A DNA stretch of 64,000 bases from Myxococcales bacterium. Its GTDB lineage: Bacteria; Myxococcota_A; Polyangia; Fen-1088. A model generated the notes under the pieces. It searched no databases, was not told the DNA's origin, and saw only the letters and a list, made by a program, of their open reading frames with translations. The stretch is taken from positions 1 to 64,000 of the forward strand of contig JAGTJU010000002.1 of NCBI GenBank assembly GCA_022184915.1, in the 5' to 3' direction. Shown here one piece after another: positions 54,154-63,029 of the stretch. Positions within the stretch are counted from its first letter, which is position 1. Every line of letters begins with the position of its first letter. The translations under genes and the position numbers were made by a program.

Positions 54154-54208
54154 GGTCTAGACAGACGAGGTCACCCGGGCGCGCTGGGGCTCTGGGTCTA
54201 GACACCAA

Positions 54209-54847
54209 CTAGCCCCGCGTGTTCAGGCGGCTGGCTGCACGCTGGGCCACGATCGAAACAGCGGTCTCCACCGAAGCTTCAAGTAGTTTTTGGGGGCTGG
54301 CACCGATCTCGCAAGCCGCTTCGTAGGTACTTGCAAGCCCCTCGAACTGCGAGCAGACGAGGGTGGCACAAAGCAATACTTCGTCAGGCGGAAGATCCGG
54401 AAACTCCGCTGCGACGATGCTCCCCATGGCTTCAAGGTAAGAGCGCATGAAGCGCTTCAGCGCCTGATGAGATGCCTCATCGTGATGGGCGCGTGCCTCG
54501 ATCATGGCCAGCACGCCCCCTTGAGCAACCGCCAGCGTCTCGCGCGCCACGAAGTCGAGCATGTTGACGAAGCGCGTCGGAGGCTCGTTTTCGCTGGCAA
54601 TCCTTGCGATGCGCTTCTGGTACGTGTCGACGCTGTGCTGCACGAAGGCGTCGAAGAGCGCCGCCTTGCTCGGGTAGTGGTACTGCAGGGCCGCCAGCGA
54701 GACACTCAAGGCCCGGGCAACGTCGCGCATCGACACGTCGTCAAGCCCCTTCTGACGGGCAAGGTCATCGAGGCATTGCAAGGCCAATCGTGCGGTATCT
54801 CCGGCCAAAGCCGGCGCCGCTGAGGTTGTGTGCTGTTGCTTCGTCAT
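54209..54847 (-). CDS. TetR-family transcriptional regulator
   Basis: The 212-residue protein from ATG 54847 (MTKQQHTTSAAPALAGDTAR) has the N-terminal TetR helix-turn-helix: LDDVSMRDVARALSVSLAAL then QYHYPSKAALFDAFVQHS. The C-terminal part is helical and should bind a small ligand. It is divergent from the amine oxidase gene (96 bp between starts), and the intergenic region holds two copies of a 17-bp motif that could be its operators, so it probably represses the oxidase and itself until a substrate such as an amine is present. Confidence 0.9.
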   Translation of the reverse strand: MTKQQHTTSAAPALAGDTARLALQCLDDLARQKGLDDVSMRDVARALSVSLAALQYHYPSKAALFDAFVQHSVDTYQKRIARIASENEPPTRFVNMLDFVARETLAVAQGGVLAMIEARAHHDEASHQALKRFMRSYLEAMGSIVAAEFPDLPPDEVLLCATLVCSQFEGLASTYEAACEIGASPQKLLEASVETAVSIVAQRAASRLNTRG

Positions 54848-54876
54848 CGCTCTTCCGCTGCCATCATGACATCGCA

Positions 54877-54927
54877 CCTGTCACTTGACAAGTGGGGACG
54901 CAAGGGATAGCCTGTCAACTGACAAGT
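54877..54927. promoter_or_regulatory. Pair of 17-bp operator-like repeats between TetR and amine oxidase genes
   Basis: CCTGTCACTTGACAAGT (54877-54893) and CCTGTCAACTGACAAGT (54911-54927) are direct repeats 34 bp apart; each is partly palindromic (ACTTG-A-CAAGT). They lie between divergent starts, and the second is 16 bp before the oxidase ATG, so a bound repressor would block both promoters and initiation. This is an inference from position and symmetry. Confidence 0.7.
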
Positions 54928-54943
54928 CAACGGAGAGAACGAG

Positions 54944-56404
54944 ATGGACCCCTCCAAGATCAGCCGCCGATCGGCCCTTGCCAGCGCAACTGCAAGCATT
55001 GCGGCAGGCGCCGGCATGAACGTCGCCTCAGCAGGCGCAATCGAAGCTGCAGACACGCCTGCCAGAGGCGTTTTGGCAGCCTCAAAGCGCCCCGACGTCG
55101 TCGTGATAGGGGGCGGCATCGCCGGACTTGCAGCTGCGCGCCGACTGAAGCGGGAGGGCGCGTCGGTGGTCGTTCTCGAGGCTCGCGACCGCCTGGGTGG
55201 GCGCATCCATACGCAGCCCTTGGAGAGGGGTGGCGCTATCGACCTTGGCGCGCAGTTCATCGGAGACGCCCAACACCGGATATCCGCTTTGGTCGACGAA
55301 GTGGGGCTCACGCGGGTGAAGCCCCATCAGGACGGGGACAGTCTCTACCGGGCAAATGCTGGAGGCGGAAAACCACTGCGGATGGATGATGGGAAGCTCC
55401 CGTTGTCGGTACTCAGCCAAATGGATGCCTACCAGGCGACCCAACGCCTGGGCCGCCGGGCAGTGACCGATCCGGCAGCGCGCACCCGTCTTGACGCCAT
55501 CACCGCGGCTGCATTCGTTGCTGACCAAACGTTCACCCGCGCCACCAACGCGTTCTTGTTGGGTTACCTGGAAAGCGAGTCCTGCATAGCGGGCGATGAG
55601 ATTTCTGCCCTGGAGATGCTGGATCAGCTTGCGTCGATCGGCGGCTTTGCTGGCGAGCAAGCGTCTGCGCAGTGGTTCTTGGCCGAAGGCACCGGCCCTC
55701 TCATCCAGCACCTTGCTGCTGGTTTGGGGCCGTCCATTGCCCTCAACGCTCCTGTCGTGGGGCTGGAAAGGAAATCCGACCGCATGGTGCTTGAGACGCC
55801 GCAAGGCTCGTTCGCTGCGCGCCAAGTCGTCGTTGCAGTGCCGCCGCAGCTTTACGGTCGCATGCGGCTCACGCCGTGGTTCTCAGCGGCACAGCAGAAG
55901 GTGCTCTCTGAGTACCGGCTGGGTGCGGTGATCAAGACCTTGCTTGTGTTTGCCACGCCTTGGTGGCGCGAACTCGGCCTGTCGGGCCGTGCCGGCGGTG
56001 CAGGTGGCCTCTTCAACGCGATGGTCGATGCCTCGCCCGCAGATGACAGCATCGGTATCCTCGTCCTGTTTTCCACGGGCCCCAGCGGACGGCGTCTCGC
56101 CGCAACACGGTCGGAAGCTGCGCGCATTGGACTTGCACTAGAGGATCTGCGCAACACTATTGCGAAGACGCCGGCAACGCTCTTCGCACGGTCGGTCGAC
56201 TGGAACGATGACCCTTGGTCGTTGGGCGGCTATGCAAGTCGGCGAGGCCCTGGCGGATGGGTGCAGGCTCCCGACCTGTTCCAGTCACGCGACTGTTTTC
56301 ACTTCGCTGGCACTGAGACCGCAGACGAATGGCGCTCGTTCATGGAAGGTGCGCTGCAGTCCGCTGAGCGTGCCGCCCATGCGGCACTGCGCGGCTTGGG
56401 CTGA
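54944..56404 (+). CDS. Flavin-containing amine oxidase (Tat-exported)
   Basis: The 486-residue protein starts MDPSKISRRSALASATASIA, a twin-arginine-type signal. The FAD-binding Rossmann motif VVVIGGGIAGLAAARRLKRE (about residues 52-71) and DRLGGRIHTQPL follow, and the C-terminal FAD site is FHFAGTETADEWRSFMEGAL (about 450-470), typical of monoamine oxidase/FAD-dependent oxidoreductases. It oxidises an amine to an imine or aldehyde, releasing ammonia and hydrogen peroxide, probably in the periplasm. AGAGAACGAG precedes the ATG. A divergent TetR regulator suggests induction by its substrate. Confidence 0.9.
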   Translation: MDPSKISRRSALASATASIAAGAGMNVASAGAIEAADTPARGVLAASKRPDVVVIGGGIAGLAAARRLKREGASVVVLEARDRLGGRIHTQPLERGGAIDLGAQFIGDAQHRISALVDEVGLTRVKPHQDGDSLYRANAGGGKPLRMDDGKLPLSVLSQMDAYQATQRLGRRAVTDPAARTRLDAITAAAFVADQTFTRATNAFLLGYLESESCIAGDEISALEMLDQLASIGGFAGEQASAQWFLAEGTGPLIQHLAAGLGPSIALNAPVVGLERKSDRMVLETPQGSFAARQVVVAVPPQLYGRMRLTPWFSAAQQKVLSEYRLGAVIKTLLVFATPWWRELGLSGRAGGAGGLFNAMVDASPADDSIGILVLFSTGPSGRRLAATRSEAARIGLALEDLRNTIAKTPATLFARSVDWNDDPWSLGGYASRRGPGGWVQAPDLFQSRDCFHFAGTETADEWRSFMEGALQSAERAAHAALRGLG

Positions 56405-56592
56405 CGCGAAGTGCCGCGCGTCGAGCTCCTGTGCCAGCTTTACTGGCACCAGAGCGGCGATCTTGGACAGTGCTTCGCGCGCCGCCGCGGCGAGCGGCCC
56501 CTCACCGCGTTCGGCCAGCCAGCGCGAGCCCAGCACCAGCGCCTGCACCTCTTCCGAGGAGAACAAGGCTTGTGGTCAGGTCCACAATCCGA
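56405..56592 (-). pseudogene. YafY/WYL-type regulator fragment
   Basis: On the minus strand the frame FSSEEVQALVLGSRWLAERG then EGPLAAAAREALSKIAALVP VKLAQELDA in pieces matches the middle of YafY-family HTH/WYL regulators just after the winged helix. Both ends are missing; the amine oxidase stop lies at its 3' edge. Confidence 0.55.
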
Positions 56593-56782
56593 ATCCCACC
56601 CCAGAGTGACCGAACGCCGGGGATGACGCGCTTTCGGTCTGGTTGACACGGCGCGTTGCATTGGGAGCGGAGTCAAAGCAGCCGTCGGCGAGACACCGCT
56701 CCTGGCCGACAGGGTGAGTCCGGCCAGCGCGGAAGCCCGCACGCCCTGCGCCGATGGGTTCAAGGACTTCGAGCGCCGCGAA

Positions 56783-56886
56783 CTAGAGCGCCAGCGGGTC
56801 CACCTCCACCGCCCAGCGCAGCACGCCCTTCTGCTGCTGCCGCAGGCCGTGCAGCAGGGGAAGCCAAGCCGCCAGCATGTACTCGC
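56783..56886 (-). pseudogene. PriA primosomal helicase C-terminal scrap
   Basis: The last residues EYMLAAWLPLLHGLRQQQKG and VLRWAVEVDPLAL with a stop at 56783 match the C-terminus of PriA proteins of the betaproteobacterial type (LAAWLP ... RWALEVDP). The rest of the gene is absent; a reverse transcriptase fragment begins within ~20 bp. Confidence 0.5.
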
Positions 56887-56904
56887 GGCGGTGGGCGAGA
56901 GCAT

Positions 56905-57246
56905 CGCCGACGGGATGTACTGGGTGATTGATGCGGACATCGAGCGATACTTCGACTCGACACCTCACGATCGCCTGATGAAGGTGGTAGCGAGGCGAGT
57001 GGTGGACAGTTCGATCCTAGCGCTGATCCGAATGTTTCTGGCGGCGCCAGTGATCGATGAACGGAACGGAGTGGGGCCACGAAGGCCACTGGCCGGCGTG
57101 CCGCAGGGAGGGGTGGTCTCGCCGCTGCTCGCGAACCTGTATCTACACCTGATGGATCGGAACTTTCGAAGGCGAGTAGAGCATGGGGAACTGAGTGGTC
57201 GGTTGGTGCGCTACTGCGACGATTTCGTGCTCGTGACACGGTTGCA
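56905..57246 (+). pseudogene. Group II intron reverse transcriptase fragment
   Basis: The frame reads MYWVIDADIERYFDSTPHDR, then GVPQGGVVSPLLANLYLHLM and LVRYCDDFVLVT, covering reverse transcriptase motifs 2a to 5 of group II intron proteins, with YCDD in place of the usual YADD. The N-terminus, maturase and endonuclease domains and the intron RNA are missing. At about 57247 it runs into unrelated sequence and then the ISAzo13 fragment. Confidence 0.8.
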
Positions 57247-57276
57247 TCCCGCAAGCGCAGCGTGGCGACGAGGTTG

Positions 57277-57969
57277 ACCCACGCCTCGTTCTTCTGGAGG
57301 TCGTAGATGCCGTACGGTGTGGCGCGTCTCTTTTCGTCGTCGACGTACGGTCCGACAAGCTCTCGTTTCTTCGTGTCCACATAGATCGCCGGCTCGTTCG
57401 TTTCGAGCTGTCGACGGAGTGTCTCGTTGATGTGCTCAAACTGAGCGTTTCGATCTGGATGCTGCGCGCCCTCAAGCCGCTTGCGATTCGCCTGAAGACT
57501 GTAGCCGAGCTCCTTGAGCAGTCTTGAGACCATCTTCATGCTCGTTTGGTACCCCTGCTTCTTGAGCGCCTCCACGAGATTGCGCTGGCTACGAGCTGTC
57601 CACAGAAGCGGCGACTCGGGATCTCCGCGAGTCGTCGATTCTACAAGCTTCTTCAGATCCGGAATCAATCTCGGATCCTTCTCGGTTGCCTTCTTGCGCC
57701 CGGCGCCTGGTCGACGGCTTCGCGTTGGCGGCAAATGGCTCGCCGTCCCGTTTTCGATCGCCCGTACTTCGGCGATCCCGCGCCCCACCACGCTCGGTGC
57801 CATACCCGTCGCACGAGATGCAGCGACAATGCCGCCGTAGCCAAAAGCGATCGCCTCGTTCGCCACGAATAGCCGCCGAGCTCTCTCTGTCAGACTCCCC
57901 TTTATCTTGCCGTAGCGATCCCGTATCTCGGATTCACGCCGCGATCGTTCCTTGGTCATGCACCACCAT
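57277..57969 (-). pseudogene. ISAzo13 5' fragment
   Basis: The minus-strand frame from ATG 57959 encodes the first ~235 residues of the ISAzo13 transposase, nearly identical to 14067-15305, but lacks 22 codons (KNGGRELSGKEDPVDVNVHD plus FV-adjacent residues) after LVGPY. It ends at EAWV, where foreign sequence begins. Only ~10 bp upstream of the ATG remain, so the terminal repeat is lost. Confidence 0.9.
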
Positions 57970-58181
57970 CAGGGCCAAACACGTGTTGAGGAAAGGCTGA
58001 GGTTGCCGCGCTCTCGGGTCAAGGGCCCACGTCGTGGAGCGACTTTTGCTGCTACGCCGACGAGGACAAGAGCTTGATGAGCTCTCGAAGCAGAAAGTCG
58101 CTGCTCAGCTCGACGAAACCGTGCTCCACGATACCGGTTTGTCTGGCGGTCCGGGAGGCCTTGCGGTCGGGAAATGAACAC

Positions 58182-58213
58182 GCCCCCGGAAGCGGCAGGG
58201 CCTCCGGAGGCGT
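58182..58213 (-). terminator. Terminator hairpin of the G8/PKD protein gene
   Basis: CGCCCCCGGAAGC and GCCTCCGGAGGCG can pair (11 of 13 positions) around a short GGCAGG loop. It lies 31-62 bp past the stop of the large minus-strand gene, and on that strand is followed by GTGTTCATTT. The rest of 57970-58243 holds no supported gene. Confidence 0.6.
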
Positions 58214-58243
58214 CGGGTTACGTCAGATGGGCTTGGCGGTGGC

Positions 58244-61200
58244 TTAGCGGGCGCTTTCGGCGGGGCCCTGCCCCGTGGGCCCCGGCAAGCTGGTCAGCTG
58301 GATGACCAGCTTGTCGAATCCGGCGCCGTTTTCCCGGAAGGTGATCTCCAGGTCGTGGTCCCCCGCGGCAAGGTCGCTGGCAAACGCCCGGCTGCTCCAG
58401 ACCCAGGTCCCGATGGGCATGTTGTTCACGCGGTTCCAGGGCCCGCCGTCGAGTCGCCAGTAGAAGGAATCGTCAGCGCTCGAGGCTGCTGCACCCCGGA
58501 GCCAGAAGGTGTAGGTGCCTGGGTTGCTGACGATCGTGAAGGGGTAGGTCACGATCCGGGCGGGTTCCGTGGACGCGGGCACGGTGCCCGCCTCGTTGTA
58601 GGTGGGCTCGATCTCGATGTAGGCACCCCCGGAGGCCGCCTCGGCTTTGGTCCCGCTGCCCAGTGTTTGCCAGAGCGTCGCCGCATCGAAGCTGCCGTTC
58701 TCCGCTTCTATCGAGACCACACCCAGGTCCTCCTGGAAACGCCCCGTTCCGCCGTCGCCACAACTGGAAGACTCCGGGCTCTCCGCGGGCCCCACGCCCG
58801 AGGGTGTCGAAGCGCTCAGGTTCGTGGTGAGGAGGATGCGGTCCACGCGATAGCCGTCTTCGCGCTGCACCAGGTGAAGGCGTCGGGTGCCCGCAGCGCT
58901 CACCACGACGTTGTCCAGCTTCATCCAGGTCCAGGCGCCCAGGCCCGAGTTCTTGTTGTCGAAGCCGGCGGTCGATGCGACCCCGTCGAGTCCCACCCAT
59001 ACCGAGTTGTCTCCCCCGCCTACGGCGTAGCGGCGGACCCACACCGCATAGGTGCCTGCGGTCGAGAACTCCACGTCGTAAAAGAGCGCGGCGGCCGTGT
59101 CGAAGGCCCCGAGGCGGGTTCCGTCCGGCGTGTCGGCGTACCCGGTTCCGGCAAAGCCGGCCATGGCCGTTTGGTCTAGGCGCCAATCCAAGCCGTCAGC
59201 GCCGGTGCCCGCCGCCATGGCTTTTTCGGCTTCCATCACCACCAACCCGTTCGCTTCGACGTAAGCGCAGTCCGGAGGAGGCGGGGGCGGCGGAGGAGGT
59301 GGGGGCGGCGGAGAACCGGCGCTCAGCAGCTTGACGTTGTCGATGCGCTGCAGGCCGCCCGAAGTCACCCCGGTGACCAGCATGACCACCAAATTGTCGA
59401 ACCCGGTTTCCAGATCGAGCGTCATCTCGTAAGGACGCCAAGACGAGGTCAGGTCGGTGACGGTGCGGTCGAGAAGCACCTTCGTCGATATGGGGTTGGC
59501 GTGATCCAGGGACTTCGGCGGGTTGGTGTTTCGGGTCTCCGAGGTGAAGTAGTTGCCCGCGATGCCGTAGATCAGAACCCGCAGCGTGTCGCCCCCGGTG
59601 TTGATCGCGTCGAAGGTGAACTTGTGGGCTCCCCGGGACAGCTTGCCGTCATGGATGTTTTGCACCGCCGTGCGGCCCGGGTTCTTGTCATCGAACGTGG
59701 CGTCGAGGGTGCCCTGGGAGACGTTGTGAACCCAAGGACCACTCTTGTGAATGGTCCAGGACTGATCGGTGCGAGGGTGAATGCCGGTGGGCAGGTACAT
59801 CCAAGGGGCGTCGGTGAAGGTGGTCCGCTGGCCGATGATGGGCTTCGGCTCGAACAGCTTGGTGGTCGGGTTGAACACGGGCATGTTGGTGTCGAAGGTG
59901 CCGTCCATCACGACGTTGGCAGCTGCCGTGTCGACCACCTGGATGGTCTTGACGGTGCTGCTGGACCGGCCGTCCTCGTCGTATACGGTCAGCTTGACCG
60001 AGTAGGAGCCGGCTGCCGCGAACCGGTGGTCGAAGTAGCGGCCGAACCCCTCGATGGTCCCGTCGTTGTTGACGTCCCAAACGAACGCGGCGAGCGTGTT
60101 GTCGTTTTCCTCCGCCCATCCGCCCTCGGCGGCGGATTTGGTGCCCCAAATATAGGCCCCCGTGGGCTTCGCCCCTGAGGGGGCATCGTCGGGATGCCTA
60201 CCGAGTCGAGTTTGGTAGTCAGGGTCAACGGATCCCTTGCCGCTCAGCCGCACCGTCAAGCCGCCAACGGCGCTGGAGGAGATGGAGGCCGAGGGCGCCT
60301 GCCCGCCGGGCTGCGCCGGGAAGGTTGGGCTGCCCTTGAGCGCGAAGTATGTAGGAAAGGGGGGCGACATGATGCGGTCCGCGGACGCGATGTCGTGAAA
60401 TCGGCTGGGCGGCGGCGCAAAAACGTGGGTGTTGTTGCGGAAAGTGCCCCCGATGACCTCGCTCATGCCGAAGGGGGTCTCCTCGACCTCTCGCAAACCC
60501 TGCTGGCCTGTCTGTGCCACCATGACGGCAGCGTAGAAGCCCTCGATGTGGCAGGTGTCGATCTTCGACTCACGGCCGTTCTTCTGGAAATAGATCCCGA
60601 ATCCAGTCGGATCCGCGCCATCCCAAGCGGCTTCGGTGAAAGGAATGGGGGCTTGTGGTTTTCCAAGGAACAGGCAGTTTTTGAAGTCTGTCCGTGCGCC
60701 GTACTGAATCGATGCGCCGGTCTCGGTCAGATTGAAGCCCTTGGCGTTCTCGACCACCTCGTGCAGGGTGTTCGCGCCTCGAAAGAAGTACTTCACCCCG
60801 GAGTCGTCGCGGAGGTTGCCCGCGAACATGGCGTAAGCTCGGGCGTTGAACCCTACGTTGTTCTGAAACGGGCCAAACGGTACCTCGGAACTCGTGAAAG
60901 TGGCCTCTGCGTTCGTGGTGCCGAAGGCTCCCTGGTACGCGGGAAGAATGTTCTTCAGCTTCACCGGTAGCAGTCCGTGTTTTTCGTCGAACTCGTCGTT
61001 GGCGTCGTCGTTGCCGTACACGAAGTAGGCTTCCGCACGCACACCCGAGACCACGTTGCCAGTGGCTTCCCGGATGGAGTAGGGCGAGTCGAACCAGAAC
61101 CCCACCCCGCGTGCCGCGAAGTCGTTGCGCCAATCGCGTTCATTCGGCAACGCGAGCAGGCCTGTTTCGTAGTCCGACCCGCGTGACGAGATGGCGATGT

Positions 61201-62512
61201 TGTTGCGGAAGGAGGCGACCTCGGTCTCTTCCTCCGTGACGAAGTGGCCGCCCGTCACGTCGTAGGAGACGTTGTCATCGACCTCGGCGTAGCTCTTGTG
61301 AATGACGAGGCCCCATCCCGGGCTGTGCAGAATGGCGAGGCCCTTGAACCGCGCTGGAGGTACCGTGAGGTCTTCGTCTCCGGCGTGATGCAGGTGAACC
61401 GCGTAACGTCCTCGTACGTTTTCGGTCGAGATGCGGGTCGTCTGAAGGCTCGCGGGCGCGAAGCGGTCTTTTCCATCACACGAGGAATAGAGGGGCGGGT
61501 TGTTCTGAAAGGTCCCTTGCGGATCGGTGACCAGTCGACTCTTGTCGGTTCGGCCCATGAAGCGGAAAGCGGCGTAGCGCAGGTCCTTGTCGAGGTTGTG
61601 CATCAACATGACGTGAGCGCGCCGCTGGGGAGTGACACCCGCCCCGTCCACCGTCTCGAAGACGACGTTGCGGGTCGTGTTCGCAAGGTAAAGGGAAAGG
61701 CCGAACCCGGTGGGGTAAGTGTGAGCGTACGCGAGCCCCTGGCTGGCCGTGATTTGGTTGGTCCCGATGGCGCCGACGACGAGCTCGTCATCATGGGAAA
61801 AGCTCGTGGCATCGTTCGGATCGAGATACGTGCCGGTCAAGATGACGGCGTCGCCCACCTGCCAATCCGCAGGCACCGCCTGAGCGAGCGGTATGGCCGT
61901 TTCGCTCACGGCGAACTGGCGGTTCGCCGGGGTGCGCACGAAAGCGGTTCGCGGCGTGCCGTGCACTTGCACCCGACCCATCGCGAGGAGGCCACGGCTG
62001 AGGGCCATGGGGTCTCGTGCGAGATCGATCGCGCTGCTCCCAGGAAACTGAAGTTTGGCAGCCACACTCGAGGCCACAGGGCTCGCTTCGGTGCCGATGA
62101 TGAGGCTGCCGCTTTCCATCACCACCATCGTGTCGAGGCGCATGGTCGTGTTCACGTCGGTGCGGAAGGCGAGCGTGCCGTCCACGCGCACCCAGTCGAG
62201 TGTCGTGGTCACGTTGCGATCGTAGGTTACAGTCTTTCCAGCCGGAATCCACACGCGTGCGTTGGCGCCGGGAACACCGTTGTTCCAGGTGGCCGCGCTG
62301 TTCCAGTTGCCATTGGCGATCGCCTGGTGGGTTGGACCGGCACTGCCACTCGTCGGGACGAGGGCCATGACGTGGCCCGAGATGGGCAAGCTCACCTTGG
62401 TGGGGCGTACACAGTCGGCGCTGGCCAGCCGGCTACTCGCGAAGAGGAGCGCCGCCAGAAGAAGGTGGGTCGTTCGGCTCCGAACGAGTTGTCTTGCCGT
62501 TCGTGACGACAT
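58244..62512 (-). CDS. Large secreted G8/beta-helix/PKD protein (CEMIP-like)
   Basis: The protein of about 1,422 residues starts, for best signal peptide, at ATG 62512 (SSRTARQLVRSRTTHLLLAA then LLFASSRLASA); ATGs at 62533, 62545 and 62566 are alternatives. Near residues 70-170 lies a G8 domain (NWNSAATWNNGVPGANARVW then IPAGKTVTYD). A long region of beta-helix repeats follows (HLHHAGDEDLTVPPARFKGL, NNIAISSRGSDYETG), as in the hyaluronan-binding CEMIP/TMEM2 family. A PKD domain comes next (FDHRFAAAGSYSVKLTVYDE), then a carbohydrate-binding-like jelly roll, a run of ~13 prolines and two related C-terminal modules (TYAVWVRRYAVGGGDNS, TYTFWLRGAAASS). Likely polysaccharide-binding or -degrading and extracellular. 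Confidence 0.85.
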   Translation of the reverse strand: MSSRTARQLVRSRTTHLLLAALLFASSRLASADCVRPTKVSLPISGHVMALVPTSGSAGPTHQAIANGNWNSAATWNNGVPGANARVWIPAGKTVTYDRNVTTTLDWVRVDGTLAFRTDVNTTMRLDTMVVMESGSLIIGTEASPVASSVAAKLQFPGSSAIDLARDPMALSRGLLAMGRVQVHGTPRTAFVRTPANRQFAVSETAIPLAQAVPADWQVGDAVILTGTYLDPNDATSFSHDDELVVGAIGTNQITASQGLAYAHTYPTGFGLSLYLANTTRNVVFETVDGAGVTPQRRAHVMLMHNLDKDLRYAAFRFMGRTDKSRLVTDPQGTFQNNPPLYSSCDGKDRFAPASLQTTRISTENVRGRYAVHLHHAGDEDLTVPPARFKGLAILHSPGWGLVIHKSYAEVDDNVSYDVTGGHFVTEEETEVASFRNNIAISSRGSDYETGLLALPNERDWRNDFAARGVGFWFDSPYSIREATGNVVSGVRAEAYFVYGNDDANDEFDEKHGLLPVKLKNILPAYQGAFGTTNAEATFTSSEVPFGPFQNNVGFNARAYAMFAGNLRDDSGVKYFFRGANTLHEVVENAKGFNLTETGASIQYGARTDFKNCLFLGKPQAPIPFTEAAWDGADPTGFGIYFQKNGRESKIDTCHIEGFYAAVMVAQTGQQGLREVEETPFGMSEVIGGTFRNNTHVFAPPPSRFHDIASADRIMSPPFPTYFALKGSPTFPAQPGGQAPSASISSSAVGGLTVRLSGKGSVDPDYQTRLGRHPDDAPSGAKPTGAYIWGTKSAAEGGWAEENDNTLAAFVWDVNNDGTIEGFGRYFDHRFAAAGSYSVKLTVYDEDGRSSSTVKTIQVVDTAAANVVMDGTFDTNMPVFNPTTKLFEPKPIIGQRTTFTDAPWMYLPTGIHPRTDQSWTIHKSGPWVHNVSQGTLDATFDDKNPGRTAVQNIHDGKLSRGAHKFTFDAINTGGDTLRVLIYGIAGNYFTSETRNTNPPKSLDHANPISTKVLLDRTVTDLTSSWRPYEMTLDLETGFDNLVVMLVTGVTSGGLQRIDNVKLLSAGSPPPPPPPPPPPPPDCAYVEANGLVVMEAEKAMAAGTGADGLDWRLDQTAMAGFAGTGYADTPDGTRLGAFDTAAALFYDVEFSTAGTYAVWVRRYAVGGGDNSVWVGLDGVASTAGFDNKNSGLGAWTWMKLDNVVVSAAGTRRLHLVQREDGYRVDRILLTTNLSASTPSGVGPAESPESSSCGDGGTGRFQEDLGVVSIEAENGSFDAATLWQTLGSGTKAEAASGGAYIEIEPTYNEAGTVPASTEPARIVTYPFTIVSNPGTYTFWLRGAAASSADDSFYWRLDGGPWNRVNNMPIGTWVWSSRAFASDLAAGDHDLEITFRENGAGFDKLVIQLTSLPGPTGQGPAESAR

Positions 62513-62566
62513 GAGGTCTTGGGATTCGGTCATTCTTTTGTACATTCGATCACTCGCGAGAGCCAT

Positions 62567-63029
62567 TTAGTGAAGGTGGTCGCAAGCTGTCTAGACAAAA
62601 TACGTGCGTGATCGGCGAAGTTACGTGCACGCCGCGTGTGTAACGGCACGAGCCGAAAAATTCACGATTTCCTCTGAAAAACTGCACGCCTCGCCTGCGA
62701 CATTCTCACCGAACGTCGTCATGGGCGCGCCACGAACGCGGTCACGCTTGGGCCACGGCCGAAGACGTGATGGACGCCCCGCCGTGTGCGGGCCTCATCC
62801 TGGGCTCGCCGCAGGTGCCTCGGATTGATGACGCGCCGTTTTGTCTGGCCTGGCAGCGAGGCTGAGGATGCGCGAACCCAGACAGTTCGGCCGCGGTCAC
62901 GCTGTCCCGTCCGTCCCTCGTGATGCAGACCGCGGTGGCGCGGATGACACGCTCCTTCGCCTTTCCGTTCGATTCTCAAGGGGCCGTCCGCGAAGAGAGG
63001 CTCGAGGTGATGATCCAGAATCGCGCTCC
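62567..63029. other. Intergenic region with no supported gene
   Basis: About 460 bp lie between the large exoprotein start and the frameshifted lipoprotein. The left end should hold the exoprotein promoter (AT-rich around 62590-62680). A minus-strand frame through 62719-63033 has no protein-family resemblance. Confidence 0.4.

Noticed and set aside
61244-62506. 420-residue plus-strand frame opposite the exoprotein
   Set aside because: Antisense shadow; the minus-strand frame shows domain structure and a signal peptide, this one shows neither.
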